A DNA stretch of 64,000 nt from Streptomyces sp. NBC_00344 (GTDB taxonomy: Bacteria > Actinomycetota > Actinomycetes > Streptomycetales > Streptomycetaceae). The position numbers were made by a program, and so were the translations under genes. Under the pieces are notes generated by a model. The model worked only from the letters and a program-made list of their open reading frames with translations, made no database searches and had not been told where the DNA came from. Numbering within the stretch: position 1 is the stretch's first letter; each line of letters begins with the position of its first letter. The DNA lies in the NCBI RefSeq assembly GCF_036088315.1, contig NZ_CP107996.1, positions 3,242,501 to 3,306,500 on the forward strand. The letters run 5' to 3'. Of the stretch, positions 33,962 through 43,394 are shown piece by piece.

Positions 33962-35110
33962 GTGGGGCAGGTGGCACAGGTGACACAGGCGGTAGAGCAG
34001 GAATCGGTGCGGGAAACAGGGGCTCGGGGCAAGGCGTTCGCGCCTGAGTACCAGGGCGCCCTCGGCTCGCTTTCGGTGAACTCGTCGCTGACCGATGTGC
34101 TGGCCAGAGGTATCGAGGAGCTCCGGGCGTCCGAAGCCGCCGGGGACCAGGGTGAGATGGCGCGCTGCGGCCTCGCTCTCGCGGAGGCGTACCGGCGGCT
34201 GGGGCGGGTGGCGGAGGCCGACGCCGCGTGGAAGGCCAGCTACCGCGCGGCGCGGGCGGCGGCGGACGTCGGGGCGATGGCCTGGGCGCTGTGGAGCGGC
34301 GGCACCCTCGCCCGGCAGCGGGGCGCACTGCCACTGGCCTACCGGCTGCTCGGTCTCGCGGCCGAGTGGGGAGAGCGCGGTGGCGACGTGGTGGTACGCG
34401 GATACTCGCTCGCGGGACTTGCCGAGACCGGACGAATACAGGGCGACTACAAGGCCGTTGGCGAACTGCACGAGCAGCTGCTCGCCGAGGCGCGCAAGCG
34501 CGGCGAGGCACGGCACACGGTGTGGGCGCTCGAGGGCATAGCGCAGATGCACCGGAACACCGGGTCGTACGACAGGGCGCTCGAGCTGTTCGAGGAGGCG
34601 GCCGAGACCGCGGGCAGCGCCGACGACTGGCGGGGGCGGGCCTGGGCACTGCGCGGGATAGCCGATGTGGTGTCCGTGCGCGACGGCGACGCGGAGCGGG
34701 CGCTTGCGCTGCTCTCCGAGGCCGAATCGGTCTGCCGCGAGATGAAGTTGTCGAGCGCCCTCGCCTACAACCACAAGATGCGCGGCAATGTGTACTACCG
34801 GGCCGGGTCGTATCCGCAGGCCCGCGACACCTACGCGCAGGCGCTGGCGGAGTTCCGGGAGATGAACGAGCCGAGGGGAACCGCGCTGTCCCGGCTGGGG
34901 CTCGCCAAGTCACTCGCGCGGCTCGGACGGAACCCGGCGGAGACCCGCGCCGAACTGGCGGAACTGCGGCACATCCTGGACCGGATAGGTCTGCGGCATG
35001 CCCGGGACATGGTGGACAAGGCGACGGCCGAACTGGGGGTGGGCCCCCTGCCCGAGGAACCAGGACGGCCGGAGGCACCCCGCGTCTGCGGTGCGGGGGC
35101 GCCGCGATGA
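33962..35110 (+). CDS. Tetratricopeptide-repeat protein
   Basis: A 382-aa all-helical protein with TPR-like units: repeated patterns such as LALAEAYRRLGRVAEADAAW, ALEGIAQMHRNTGSYDRALE and NVYYRAGSYPQARDTYAQAL. Such scaffolds mediate protein-protein contacts. The start is uncertain: a GTG at 33962 is used; GTGs at 33971 and 33980 are possible and the leader is repetitive. Its stop overlaps the ATG of the polyprenyl synthase (ATGA), so the two are translationally coupled and may interact. No enzymatic motif or signal peptide. Confidence 0.75.
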   Translation: MGQVAQVTQAVEQESVRETGARGKAFAPEYQGALGSLSVNSSLTDVLARGIEELRASEAAGDQGEMARCGLALAEAYRRLGRVAEADAAWKASYRAARAAADVGAMAWALWSGGTLARQRGALPLAYRLLGLAAEWGERGGDVVVRGYSLAGLAETGRIQGDYKAVGELHEQLLAEARKRGEARHTVWALEGIAQMHRNTGSYDRALELFEEAAETAGSADDWRGRAWALRGIADVVSVRDGDAERALALLSEAESVCREMKLSSALAYNHKMRGNVYYRAGSYPQARDTYAQALAEFREMNEPRGTALSRLGLAKSLARLGRNPAETRAELAELRHILDRIGLRHARDMVDKATAELGVGPLPEEPGRPEAPRVCGAGAPR

Positions 35111-36204
35111 CCTCCCCCATCACCGCACCGGTGCTCACCGCGCCCCTGGACATCGCGCACGAACAGGCCGCGGCCGCCACCGCGCCCGGCGTACTCGCCC
35201 GGTGCCGCGCACTGGTACGTCCCTCGCTGGCCGCCGCCATCGACCGGCTCCACCCATGGACCGGTGAGATGGCGGCGTTCTCGCTCGGCTGGTGCGGTGT
35301 GGGCGGGACACCGGATTCCGGCGCCTCCGAGGGCAAGGGCGTACGCCAGGCACTTGCCGTGCTGTGTGCGGAGGCCGCCGGTGCGCCCGGTGAGAGCGCG
35401 GTCGCCGGGGCGGTGGCCGTCGAGTTGATCCACACCTTCTCCCTGCTGCACGACGACATCATGGACGGCGACGGGACCCGGCGGCAGCGGGAGACGGTCT
35501 GGAAGGCCTACGGCACCGGGCCCGCCGTGCTCGCGGGCGACGCGCTGTTCGCGCTGGCGGTGCAGACCATCGCCGAGGCGCCCGGGGCGCACACCGCGGC
35601 GGCGGTGCGGTGCCTTTCCGGGACGCTGAGCGGTCTCGTGCACGGCCAGGCGGAGGACCTGCTCTTCGCGGCCAGGCCCTGGACGGGGCCCGGCGCGGTA
35701 CGCCCGGCCGAGTACCGGGCGATGGCGGAGCTCAAGACCGGTACTCTCCTCGGCTGCGCCGCCGCGCTCGGCGGCCTCCTCGGCGGTGCGCCTGCCGGAA
35801 CGGTGGCCGCTCTGGAGCAGGCCGGGCGCCACCTCGGGGTGGCCTTCCAGGCCGTTGACGACCTGCTCGGCATCTGGGGTGATCCGGCGGTGACCGGCAA
35901 ACCCGTGCACAGCGATCTGCGGCAGCAGAAGAAGACCTATCCGGTCATCGCCGCTCTCGCCGGCCACGGCCCCACCGCCCGCGAACTCGCCGAGCTGCTG
36001 AATTCCCCGTTCCCGCTGGAGGACACTGCCGTCCGCCGCGCCGCCACGCTCATCGAGGCGGCCGGCGGACGCGTCGCCACCCTCGAAGAGGCCGGCCGTC
36101 ATCTCGATGCGGCCCGCGCCTGTCTCAGCGGTGTCCCGCTCGCCCCGCGCGCGGCGTACGAGATCGAGATGCTGCTGGCGTTCCTGCTGCACCGCAGAGT
36201 GTGA
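35107..36204 (+). CDS. Polyprenyl diphosphate synthase (trans-isoprenyl type)
   Basis: A 365-aa head-to-tail prenyl synthase. The first Asp-rich motif is LLHDDIMDGDGTRR (DDxxD, about residue 117) and the second is FQAVDDLLGIWGDP. The KTG (LKTGTLLGCA) and QQKKTYPVIAAL regions are also family-typical. It should condense isopentenyl and allylic diphosphates to a C15-C20 product; length and second motif suit a GGPP-type enzyme of secondary metabolism, but product length is not certain. The family is soluble. Partner: the upstream TPR protein. No terpene cyclase lies in the window. Confidence 0.85.
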   Translation: MTSPITAPVLTAPLDIAHEQAAAATAPGVLARCRALVRPSLAAAIDRLHPWTGEMAAFSLGWCGVGGTPDSGASEGKGVRQALAVLCAEAAGAPGESAVAGAVAVELIHTFSLLHDDIMDGDGTRRQRETVWKAYGTGPAVLAGDALFALAVQTIAEAPGAHTAAAVRCLSGTLSGLVHGQAEDLLFAARPWTGPGAVRPAEYRAMAELKTGTLLGCAAALGGLLGGAPAGTVAALEQAGRHLGVAFQAVDDLLGIWGDPAVTGKPVHSDLRQQKKTYPVIAALAGHGPTARELAELLNSPFPLEDTAVRRAATLIEAAGGRVATLEEAGRHLDAARACLSGVPLAPRAAYEIEMLLAFLLHRRV

Positions 36205-36219
36205 ACGCGAGCCTCCCCG

Positions 36220-36266
36220 GCCGGCCCCCGCCCGTTCCCGCTCCACAGCGGGGCGGGAGGGGCCGG
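36220..36266. terminator. Terminator between convergent genes
   Basis: An imperfect long stem (CCGGCCCC... paired with ...GGGGCCGG, inner CGCCC/GGGCG parts) between the convergent polyprenyl synthase and spermidine-synthase-like genes. It could act on both strands. Confidence 0.5.
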
Positions 36267-36291
36267 TGCGAGCCCGGCACCCGGTGCCGGT

Positions 36292-37005
36292 TCACCGCCG
36301 CACGACATACACCGTGTTGGCCGAGGTTCCTCCCTGCAGCGGGTTGACGAAGTCGACCACCTGCGCCCGTACTCCGGAGAAGACCCCGGCGAGAACGGCG
36401 CTGAACGCGTCGTCGGGCGGATCGTTGGACCACAGCGCGAACACCCCTTCCGGCTTGAGGCGTTCGGCCAGTGCTCGCAGGCCCGCGGCCGTGTAGAGAG
36501 CCGCGTGGCTCGGATGCAGCACATGGCGGGGGGAATGGTCGACGTCCAGCAGCACCGCATCGAAACGACGGCCGGGCGCCTCGGGATCCAGACCGACGGC
36601 GTCCGCGGTCATCGCGAAGAAGTCACCGTGCACCAGACGGCAGCGGGGATCCGACGCGAGCCCGGCGCCCAGGGGCACGAGCCCGCGTCGGTGCCAGTCG
36701 ATCACCTCGCCGAGCGCGTCGACCACGATCAGGGAGTTGACCCGCGGGTCGTCCAGTGCGGCCTTGGCGGTGTAGCCGAGTCCCAGACCGCCCACGGCGA
36801 CATCGAGTCCGTCACCCGACAGTTCGCCGAGGCCGAGCTCGGTGAGGGCGATCTCTCCCGCGGTGAAGAGGCTGGACATGAGGAACTCGTCGCCCAGCTT
36901 CACCTCGTACACATCGTCGCCCGTCGCCGGGTCCCGGCGACGGCGCAGACTGATGTCGCCCAAGGGCGTCGGCCGCCAGTCGATTTCCTCGAAACGTGCG
37001 CTCAT
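36292..37005 (-). CDS. Spermidine synthase-like protein (SAM-fold)
   Basis: A 237-aa Rossmann-fold protein of the spermidine synthase/methyltransferase class. The nucleotide-binding loop is DVAVGGLGLGYTAKAAL; a following acidic strand SLIVVDALGEVIDWH, DFFAMT and AVLLDVDHSPRHVLHP match the family pattern. Many actinobacterial proteins of this type are not proven spermidine synthases and may transfer another group. The gene is monocistronic, convergent with the polyprenyl synthase and divergent from the alpha-galactosidase. Cytosolic. Confidence 0.75.
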   Translation of the reverse strand: MSARFEEIDWRPTPLGDISLRRRRDPATGDDVYEVKLGDEFLMSSLFTAGEIALTELGLGELSGDGLDVAVGGLGLGYTAKAALDDPRVNSLIVVDALGEVIDWHRRGLVPLGAGLASDPRCRLVHGDFFAMTADAVGLDPEAPGRRFDAVLLDVDHSPRHVLHPSHAALYTAAGLRALAERLKPEGVFALWSNDPPDDAFSAVLAGVFSGVRAQVVDFVNPLQGGTSANTVYVVRR

Positions 37006-37285
37006 CCACTGCCCTGTCCACGACCGGTGCCGGTGCGTCGTCGGTGTTCCGCGAGTCCGGTTCCCCGCACCCTACGCCGCCGCGACGACGCCATCGCGAC
37101 AAGACCGCCGCTCTGTCCGGCCGGTTCCCGGACCGGCCGCTCAGTACGTGAGGGTTCCGCAACCGGCCGCAGCAACCCACCCGCGGCAACCACCCGCCGC
37201 ATCCGTCCCCGCCGACACCTGCCGGGACGGCACCACCCGTGGCACGATCGCGAGTTCAACGGCACCACCCTGGGAGGGACCCCGC

Positions 37286-39547
37286 ATGAACCGCACCACC
37301 GCGCGGACCGCGCATCTGCGCGCGGCCGGAGTGAGCTTCGTGGTGGAGCTCACCGGCCCGCTGCCCCGGATTCTGCACTGGGGTGAGGACCTCGGTGAAC
37401 TGACCGACGAGGACACCGAAGCGCTGATCCTGACGGCCGACGGCGCAGTGCTGAACAGCGCACTCGACATCCCGAGGCAGTTCACCGTCTGGCCGACGGA
37501 GGCCGACGGCTGGTCCGGCACGCCCGCCCAGCAGGGCCACCGGGACGGCGCCGCGACCACACCGCGGGTCCGGCTGACCGGGGTGCGGCAGGAACCCGGA
37601 GAACTGGTCCTGCGGCTCACCGACGATGTCGGAGACCTCGGCGTCGTGCTCACCTACCGGCTCGATCCCTCCGGCGTGCTGGGTGTCTCCACGGAGATCA
37701 GCAGGCCGGACACCGGCCCCGGCCAGGACCCGGCGCCCTATGATCTGGCCGGCGTGACCACCCTGATTCCGCTGCCGCACCGGGCGGGCGAGATCCTCGA
37801 CTTCACTGGAAAGTGGTGCCGGGAGCTCTCTCCACAACGCGGCGGACTGCGCTTCGGCAGCCATGTCCGGGAGGTACGCCGCGGCCGGCCGGGGGCCGAC
37901 TCGCCGTATCTGCTCACCGTGGGCGTACCGGGATTCGGATTCCGTACCGGTGAGGTGTGGGGCTTCCACGTCGCCTGGAGCGGCAACCAGCGCTACCTCG
38001 CCGAGCAACTGCCCGAGGGCGCAGGGGTGCACGGGGCGGTCCTGGGCGGCGGGGAACTCCTGGCGCCGGGTGAGGTACGGCTCGCACCCGGCGACAGCTA
38101 CACGTCGCCGGTCTGCCACTTCGTGTGGTCGGACGCGGGTCTCGACGGACTGGCCGACCGCTTCCACACCCTGCTCAGGGCGCGCCCGTCGCACCCCGCG
38201 TCGCCAAGGCCGCTGACGCTGAACACCTGGGAAGCGGTGTACTTCGATCACCGCATCGAGCGGCTGCTGCGGCTCGCCGATCTGGCAGCGGAGACCGGAG
38301 TGGAACGGCTGGTCCTGGACGACGGCTGGTTCACCGGCCGGCGCGACGACACCGCGGGGCTCGGCGACTGGACGGTGGACGCGAAGGTGTGGCCGGACGG
38401 GCTGACACCGCTCGCCGACCGGGTGCACGGGCACGGGATGCAGTTCGGTCTGTGGGTGGAGCCGGAGATGGCCAATCCGGACTCGCGGCTGGCCAGGGAA
38501 CACCCCGAATGGCTGCTCGCACCGTCCCCGGGGCTGGGCCCGAGCTGGCGCAACCAGTACGTCGTCAACCTCGCCCACCAGGACGCCTGGACGTACCTGC
38601 TGACATCCCTGGACGAGATCGTCACCCGGTACTCCGTCGACTACCTCAAGTGGGACCACAACCGGGAACTGCACGAGGCGGTCAGCAGGGGCGCCGGCGG
38701 CCACGACCGGCCGGGGGTGCACACGCAGGTCAGCGCGGTGTACCGGCTGATCGACGCACTGAAGGCCCGCCACCCGGGCCTGGAGATCGAGAGCTGTGCC
38801 AGCGGCGGCGCCCGCGTCGACCTCGGCATCCTCGCCCGGACCGACCGGGTGTGGGCGTCCGACTGCAACGATCCCCTGGAGCGCCAGGCCATCCAGCGCT
38901 GGACCGGGCAACTGCTGCCGCCCGAACTCGTCGGCACCCATGTGGGCGGACCGCACAGCCACACGTCGGGGCGGGTCACCGACGAGTCCTTCCGGTATGC
39001 GACCGCACTGTTCGGGCACGCGGGCATCGAGGACGATCTGACCGCACGCACCCCGCAGGAACTCGCGGGGCTGAGGCGGTGGGCCGCGCTGTACAAGGAG
39101 GTACGTCCGCTGCTGCACGGCGGGCGGGTGGTGCGCGCCGATCTCGCCGACGAAACGACCCTGCTGCACGGGGTGGTGGCCGGCGACGCGAGCACCGCGC
39201 TCTACTGCTGGGTGCGGCTTGCGACATCCACCGCCGCCCAGTCCGGACGGGTACGGCTGCCCGGCCTCGACGCGCGGGGCCGCTACCGGGTCCGGATCCG
39301 TACGGATGCCGGGCTGCCCGCGCTGCACCAGACGTCAGGACCTGCCTGGTTCACCGCGGCACTCGACGGCTGGGTGACCCTCCCGGGGGCGGTGCTCGTC
39401 GGTGCGGGCCTGCCGATGCCGACCCTGGAGCCGGCCCAGGCACTGCTGATCGAGGTCTCCGCCCTCGACGGCACTCCCGCCCAGGGGCTCGACGGCTCCC
39501 GCCCGGCACCGGCAACCCGCCCCGGGGCCGGAAACCCTGACGCCTGA
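37286..39547 (+). CDS. GH36 alpha-galactosidase
   Basis: A 753-aa enzyme from the ATG at 37286 (GGGAGG upstream). Family GH36 features: an N-terminal beta-sandwich (1-330), then a barrel with VLDDGWFTGRRDD, WVEPEMANPDS, the catalytic KWDHNRE (nucleophile Asp) and the SDCNDPLERQAIQRW segment with the acid/base Asp after ESCASGGARVDLG. No signal peptide, so an intracellular enzyme for imported galactosides (melibiose/raffinose type) is likely. It is flanked by hairpins and has no transporter gene beside it. The tail (PATRPGAGNPDA) is low complexity. Confidence 0.93.
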   Translation: MNRTTARTAHLRAAGVSFVVELTGPLPRILHWGEDLGELTDEDTEALILTADGAVLNSALDIPRQFTVWPTEADGWSGTPAQQGHRDGAATTPRVRLTGVRQEPGELVLRLTDDVGDLGVVLTYRLDPSGVLGVSTEISRPDTGPGQDPAPYDLAGVTTLIPLPHRAGEILDFTGKWCRELSPQRGGLRFGSHVREVRRGRPGADSPYLLTVGVPGFGFRTGEVWGFHVAWSGNQRYLAEQLPEGAGVHGAVLGGGELLAPGEVRLAPGDSYTSPVCHFVWSDAGLDGLADRFHTLLRARPSHPASPRPLTLNTWEAVYFDHRIERLLRLADLAAETGVERLVLDDGWFTGRRDDTAGLGDWTVDAKVWPDGLTPLADRVHGHGMQFGLWVEPEMANPDSRLAREHPEWLLAPSPGLGPSWRNQYVVNLAHQDAWTYLLTSLDEIVTRYSVDYLKWDHNRELHEAVSRGAGGHDRPGVHTQVSAVYRLIDALKARHPGLEIESCASGGARVDLGILARTDRVWASDCNDPLERQAIQRWTGQLLPPELVGTHVGGPHSHTSGRVTDESFRYATALFGHAGIEDDLTARTPQELAGLRRWAALYKEVRPLLHGGRVVRADLADETTLLHGVVAGDASTALYCWVRLATSTAAQSGRVRLPGLDARGRYRVRIRTDAGLPALHQTSGPAWFTAALDGWVTLPGAVLVGAGLPMPTLEPAQALLIEVSALDGTPAQGLDGSRPAPATRPGAGNPDA

Positions 39548-39556
39548 CGGGCACCG

Positions 39557-39590
39557 GCCGCCGGCTTCGCCCTGCTGCGAAGCCGGCGGC
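39557..39590. terminator. Strong bidirectional terminator hairpin
   Basis: A perfect 14-bp stem (GCCGCCGGCTTCGC / GCGAAGCCGGCGGC) with a 6-nt loop, between the convergent alpha-galactosidase and aminotransferase genes. Confidence 0.75.
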
Positions 39591-39677
39591 GGACGGGCGG
39601 CTGCACACAGTACGGCGGCCCGGCCCCGAAACCACCTGTGACGGTGACCCGGACGACACGGGACGCCGGCGGGTCTC

Positions 39678-40466
39678 CTACACCACTTCGCCCGGCAGGG
39701 CCAGATAGGTGCTGCGCAGTGCGGCCGCCACCGGGTGGCCGGTGGAGAGCACACGAGTGTCGACGGCCGAGACCGCACGTACGCCGATCCCGGTACTGGT
39801 GGCGAAGACCGCCTGCATTCCGCGGGCCTCCTCGACGGTGACCGGCCTCGTGGTGTGCGGGTGGTGCTGCTTGAGGAGGGCCATGGTGACCCCGGGCAGC
39901 ACATCGCCGGACGGCCAGACGACCCGGCCGTCGCCGTCGACGAAACCGACGTTCCAGGTGCCGCCCTCGGACACCCTGTCGTCCGGGCCGTGGAAGAGCG
40001 CGTCGTCGAAGCCGTCCAGCTGCGCCGCACGCCGGGCGTGCAGCGCACCGAAGAGACCGAAGTGCTTCACAGCCGGCAGGTCCCGCACATGGGGGACCGA
40101 CTTCACCCGCAGCGGGGCCGGTGGAAGCGGGCCCGCCGGGCGGGTGGTGATGAGGACGTGCGGGGTGGCCGGTGCGGACGGGCGGACGATGTCGAGGTCC
40201 GGGTCGAAGACGCTCACCCGGACCAGGAAGGTGCCCGACCCGTGGGAGGAGGGGCCGGTGACGGCACGCCTGACGAGCTCCCTGACCCTTGTGGTGTCCA
40301 GCACGGTGCCGAAAACGGCGCGGCAGTCGCGGTCGAGCCGTTCCAGGTGGAGGGCAAGACCGCGTACCCGCCCGTCATCGACCCGCATCGTGGTGAAGTG
40401 CCCGTAGTTGGTGAGGGCGAGTGCCCGCAGGGCGGCGGGATCGGCGGGTTGTCCGTTGAGTTCCAT
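39678..40466 (-). CDS. Aminotransferase class IV family protein
   Basis: A 262-aa fold-type IV PLP protein from the ATG at 40466; a GTG at 40478 overlapping the upstream stop is an alternative. Residues typical of the family: HLERLDRDCRAVF, the PLP lysine in DLPAVKHFGLFGALH, NVGFVDGDGRVVWPSGDVLP, and PGVTMALL. Related enzymes are aminodeoxychorismate lyase, branched-chain or D-amino-acid aminotransferases; several streptomycete versions are annotated only by family. It follows the glycosyltransferase gene by 8 bp and is probably co-transcribed, though no metabolic link is evident. Confidence 0.82.
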   Translation of the reverse strand: MELNGQPADPAALRALALTNYGHFTTMRVDDGRVRGLALHLERLDRDCRAVFGTVLDTTRVRELVRRAVTGPSSHGSGTFLVRVSVFDPDLDIVRPSAPATPHVLITTRPAGPLPPAPLRVKSVPHVRDLPAVKHFGLFGALHARRAAQLDGFDDALFHGPDDRVSEGGTWNVGFVDGDGRVVWPSGDVLPGVTMALLKQHHPHTTRPVTVEEARGMQAVFATSTGIGVRAVSAVDTRVLSTGHPVAAALRSTYLALPGEVV

Positions 40467-40474
40467 CACAGGCG

Positions 40475-41704
40475 TCACTGTGGCAGCGACCGGATGGCGT
40501 TCTGGTAGATCGTGAACACCCGCCGGGCGGCCTGCTCCCAGCCGAACCGATCGGTGGCGCGGACCCGGCCCGCGGCGCCCATGGTGCGGGCCAGATCCGG
40601 ATCGGCCAGCAGCCGGTTGACGGCCGCAGCGAGGTCGGACGCAAAACGCTTGGGGTCCAGCGGGGTACCGCTGCCGTCCTGTTCCTGCTCGATCGGAACC
40701 AGCAACCCGGTGACGCCGTCCGCGACCACTTCGGGGATCCCGCCGGTCGCGGTCGCCACCACCGCGGTACCGCAGGCCATCGCCTCCAGATTGACGATGC
40801 CCATCGGTTCGTACAGCGAAGGACAGACGAACACAGCGGCGTGGGTGAGCAGCTGACGGAGCGACACCTGGTCCAGCATGCCGTCGATACGGACCACTCC
40901 GCTGCGTGCCCGGCTCAGCTCCTCGACCAGTCCGGCGGTCTCCTCGGCGATCTCCGGGGTGTCGGGCTGCCCGCAGCACAGCACCAGCTGCGCGTCGTCC
41001 GCCAGGGCGAAAGCGGCCTCCAGCAGATGCTTCAGGCCCTTCTGCCGGGTCACCCGGCCGACGAAGAGCACGATCGGCCGACCGGGGTCGATTCCGTACC
41101 GCTCCAGGGCCTGTGTTCCGTGGTCCGGCCGCTGGACACCGGTGTCTATCCCGTTGTGCACCACATGGACCCGCCCGGGGCCGACCTGCGGGTAGACGGA
41201 CAGGATGTCGTCACGCATCGCGTGGGAGACCGCGATCACGGCATCGGCGGATTCGATGGCGGTGCGCTCCACCAGCGACGACAGTGCGTAGCCACCGCCC
41301 AGTTGCTCGGCCTTCCAGGGCCGCAGCGGCTCCAGGCTGTGCATGGTCACGATGTGGGGAACGCCGTGGAGCACCTGGGCCAGCCGTCCTGCCGCGTTGG
41401 CGTACCAGGTATGGCTGTGCACGACATCGGCGTCGGCGCAGGCGGCGGCCATCTCCACATTCACGCCCAGGGTGCGCAGCGCGGGATTGGCGTCGTCGCC
41501 GAGGTCCGGCTCGGCGTGGGCCGTCACCGCGCTGTCCTGCCGTGGTCCGCCGAAGCAGTTCACCCGTAGATCGGTGAGCTTGCGCAGTTCCCTGGACAGT
41601 TCCGCGACATGGACTCCGGCCCCTCCGTAGATCTCGGGCGGAAACTCCCTCGTGAGGAGTCGGACCCGTATCGGATGGCTTCCCTGATCTGACTGTGCGT
41701 TCAT
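40475..41704 (-). CDS. glgM: GT4 alpha-glucan glycosyltransferase (GlgA/GlgM type)
   Basis: A 409-aa GT-B glycosyltransferase read from the ATG at 41704 (AGGAAG upstream). Family hallmarks: EFPPEIYGGAGVHVAELSRE (sugar-nucleotide glycine loop), VHSHTWYA, VAVSHAMRDDIL, FVGRVTRQKG, and CPSLYEPMGIVNLEAMACGT with the EPMGIxNLE motif. This is the short actinobacterial GlgA/GlgM class. In mycobacteria the orthologue makes maltose-1-phosphate from ADP-glucose and glucose-1-phosphate, the donor for GlgE; the window also encodes GlgE and GlgB, which supports that role. An older annotation would be glycogen synthase (glgA). Confidence 0.85.
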   Translation of the reverse strand: MNAQSDQGSHPIRVRLLTREFPPEIYGGAGVHVAELSRELRKLTDLRVNCFGGPRQDSAVTAHAEPDLGDDANPALRTLGVNVEMAAACADADVVHSHTWYANAAGRLAQVLHGVPHIVTMHSLEPLRPWKAEQLGGGYALSSLVERTAIESADAVIAVSHAMRDDILSVYPQVGPGRVHVVHNGIDTGVQRPDHGTQALERYGIDPGRPIVLFVGRVTRQKGLKHLLEAAFALADDAQLVLCCGQPDTPEIAEETAGLVEELSRARSGVVRIDGMLDQVSLRQLLTHAAVFVCPSLYEPMGIVNLEAMACGTAVVATATGGIPEVVADGVTGLLVPIEQEQDGSGTPLDPKRFASDLAAAVNRLLADPDLARTMGAAGRVRATDRFGWEQAARRVFTIYQNAIRSLPQ

Positions 41705-42073
41705 GGACACTTCCTGAGGTCTAGGAGCTTCCGAAGCTGACTCGGCCTTGCCGGGGCGCTCTCGTCCTCCCGCGGAAACACGCCCCCGAACGCTGACTGG
41801 CTGCGCGCTGCGCGCATTCACCTCTGCACGCTATCGATTCAGGGTGAATCTGTGCGTCGTGCACCAGCGGACCGGGGCACCCTGCTGTCCCATGGTTTCC
41901 GGCCGGTGGCCCGACATCACGAAGTCGTGCCCGGCTCTTTGACCCGGGGTACGCCCGGGGCGGTAACTTCGCCGACGCGGTATTGAGTCCGGTGCTCGGT
42001 CACCCTTGCCATTTCCTTCGCGCGGTTGTCCCCGAATGCCACCGCACGACGCCTCGAGAGTTCGGAAAAAGTG
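41705..42073. other. Divergent intergenic region, glgM / LtrA-type gene
   Basis: About 370 bp with no recognisable gene. It carries a small inverted repeat, GATTCA-GGG-TGAATC, at 41836-41850, possibly an operator for glgM or the LtrA-type gene. A GC-rich CGCGCTGCGCGC-type block is also present. Confidence 0.4.
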
Positions 42074-43237
42074 ATGTCACAGGCTCCGCCCATCATGCGC
42101 ACGGATGAATCCTCGTCGCAGAGCCGGAGTGAAACGCGAGTCACCACACTTGAGTTGTTCTTCGACCTCGCGTTCGTCTTCAACTTCACCCAGCTCGCCC
42201 AGGTGCTCAGTCACGACATGACCCTCCGAGGACTGCTGCAGGTCCTGCTCATCTTCTGGATGCTGTGGTGGATGTACGGCGGATACGCCTGGCTGACCAA
42301 CCATCTCCCGCCGCACAAGAAGCGCCACCGTCTGCTGCTGCTGCTCGGCATGGCGTCCTTCCTGATCGTCGGACTCGCCACGCCGCACGCGTTCAGCGGG
42401 GACGGGGTCGCGTTCGGCATCGGGTATCTGATGATCGTCACGGTGCACGCCGCCCTGTTCGCCTTCAGCGGCCCCAGCGCGGCCCGGAACATGATGCACA
42501 TCGCGCCGTTCCACACGCTGGGGGCGCTGCTGATCATCCAGGCCGGCTCCCTCGATGCGCCGATGACGTATGTGTGCTGGTCGGCGGCGCTGCTGCTGGA
42601 GGTGATCGCGCCTTTCATCACCGGCTTCTCCGGCTTCGAGCTGAAACCGGGACACTTCGTGGAGCGGCACGGGCTCCTCATGATCATCGCGCTGGGGGAA
42701 TCCTTCCTCGCGCTCGGCGTCGGAACCGAGGGTGGTCAGGCGGGCTTCTCCGTGGTGATCACCGCCATCCTGATCTTCGTTATCCCCGCCTGTCTGTGGT
42801 GGGCGTACTTCGACGAATCGGAGAAGGCCAGGCGAGCCGAGCGGGCATTGGAGCGCCAGGACGCGGTCCGCCGCTCCCGGATGGCGCTGGCCGCCTTCTT
42901 CTACGCCCATGTCCCCATGCTGTTCGGGCTGATCCTGATCGCGGCGGCCATCAAGAAGACGATCGCGCACCCCTACGACGAGCTCGCCACGGCGCCGTCA
43001 CTGGCCCTCGCCGGGGGTGTGACGTTCTATCTCGCGGGCCTCGCGTGGTTCCACGGAATTCTCAGGATTGGTCCCCGGCGATTTCATCTCGTGGCCGCCG
43101 TCATGGCCACCGCCGCCATTCCGGTCGGCCACTGTGCGGCCGCCGTCGGCGAAGTGGCGGTCCTCGGCCTGCTGATCATCGGCGCCCTGCTCATCGAGCA
43201 CCGATGGACCAGGCGTACGGAGCACACCTGCCGTTGA
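42074..43237 (+). CDS. Low temperature requirement A (LtrA) family membrane protein
   Basis: A 387-aa polytopic protein with the LtrA-family N-terminus VTTLELFFDLAFVFNFTQLA and LLIFWMLWWMYGGYAWLTNH, then about ten hydrophobic helices, RHGLLMIIALGESFLALGVG and a soluble loop with ESEKARRAERALERQ. The function is unsettled; the family is tied to low-temperature growth in Listeria and to membrane stress elsewhere. The ATG at 42074 gives the family N-terminus; a TTG at 42026 is less likely. Divergent from glgM. Confidence 0.88.
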   Translation: MSQAPPIMRTDESSSQSRSETRVTTLELFFDLAFVFNFTQLAQVLSHDMTLRGLLQVLLIFWMLWWMYGGYAWLTNHLPPHKKRHRLLLLLGMASFLIVGLATPHAFSGDGVAFGIGYLMIVTVHAALFAFSGPSAARNMMHIAPFHTLGALLIIQAGSLDAPMTYVCWSAALLLEVIAPFITGFSGFELKPGHFVERHGLLMIIALGESFLALGVGTEGGQAGFSVVITAILIFVIPACLWWAYFDESEKARRAERALERQDAVRRSRMALAAFFYAHVPMLFGLILIAAAIKKTIAHPYDELATAPSLALAGGVTFYLAGLAWFHGILRIGPRRFHLVAAVMATAAIPVGHCAAAVGEVAVLGLLIIGALLIEHRWTRRTEHTCR

Positions 43238-43256
43238 ACACCGGCCCGTCACAGCT

Positions 43257-43358
43257 GCCGAAGGAGACATTCGCGAACACCCGGACTCCGAGACGGTCTG
43301 GCCGCTGCGCGAATATCTCGGCTTCGCCGATGACGACAAGAAGCGTTACAAGGTCTGA
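43257..43358 (+). pseudogene. C-terminal coding remnant of an unidentified gene
   Basis: In the gap before the SDR gene, one frame reads EGDIREHPDSETVWPLREYL then GFADDDKKRYKV and a TGA. It looks like a protein C-terminus by its composition, but there is no start codon in frame with a ribosome site. I do not know the family. Probably the tail of a lost gene; chance is possible. Confidence 0.35.
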
Positions 43359-43394
43359 CCCGCCCGGGTCGGCCCCCGATACAGGACGGTTTCC

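Noticed and set aside
33649..34032. Minus-strand frame between kdpD fragment and TPR gene
   Set aside because: No family resemblance, no ribosome site, and it overlaps the start of the TPR gene.
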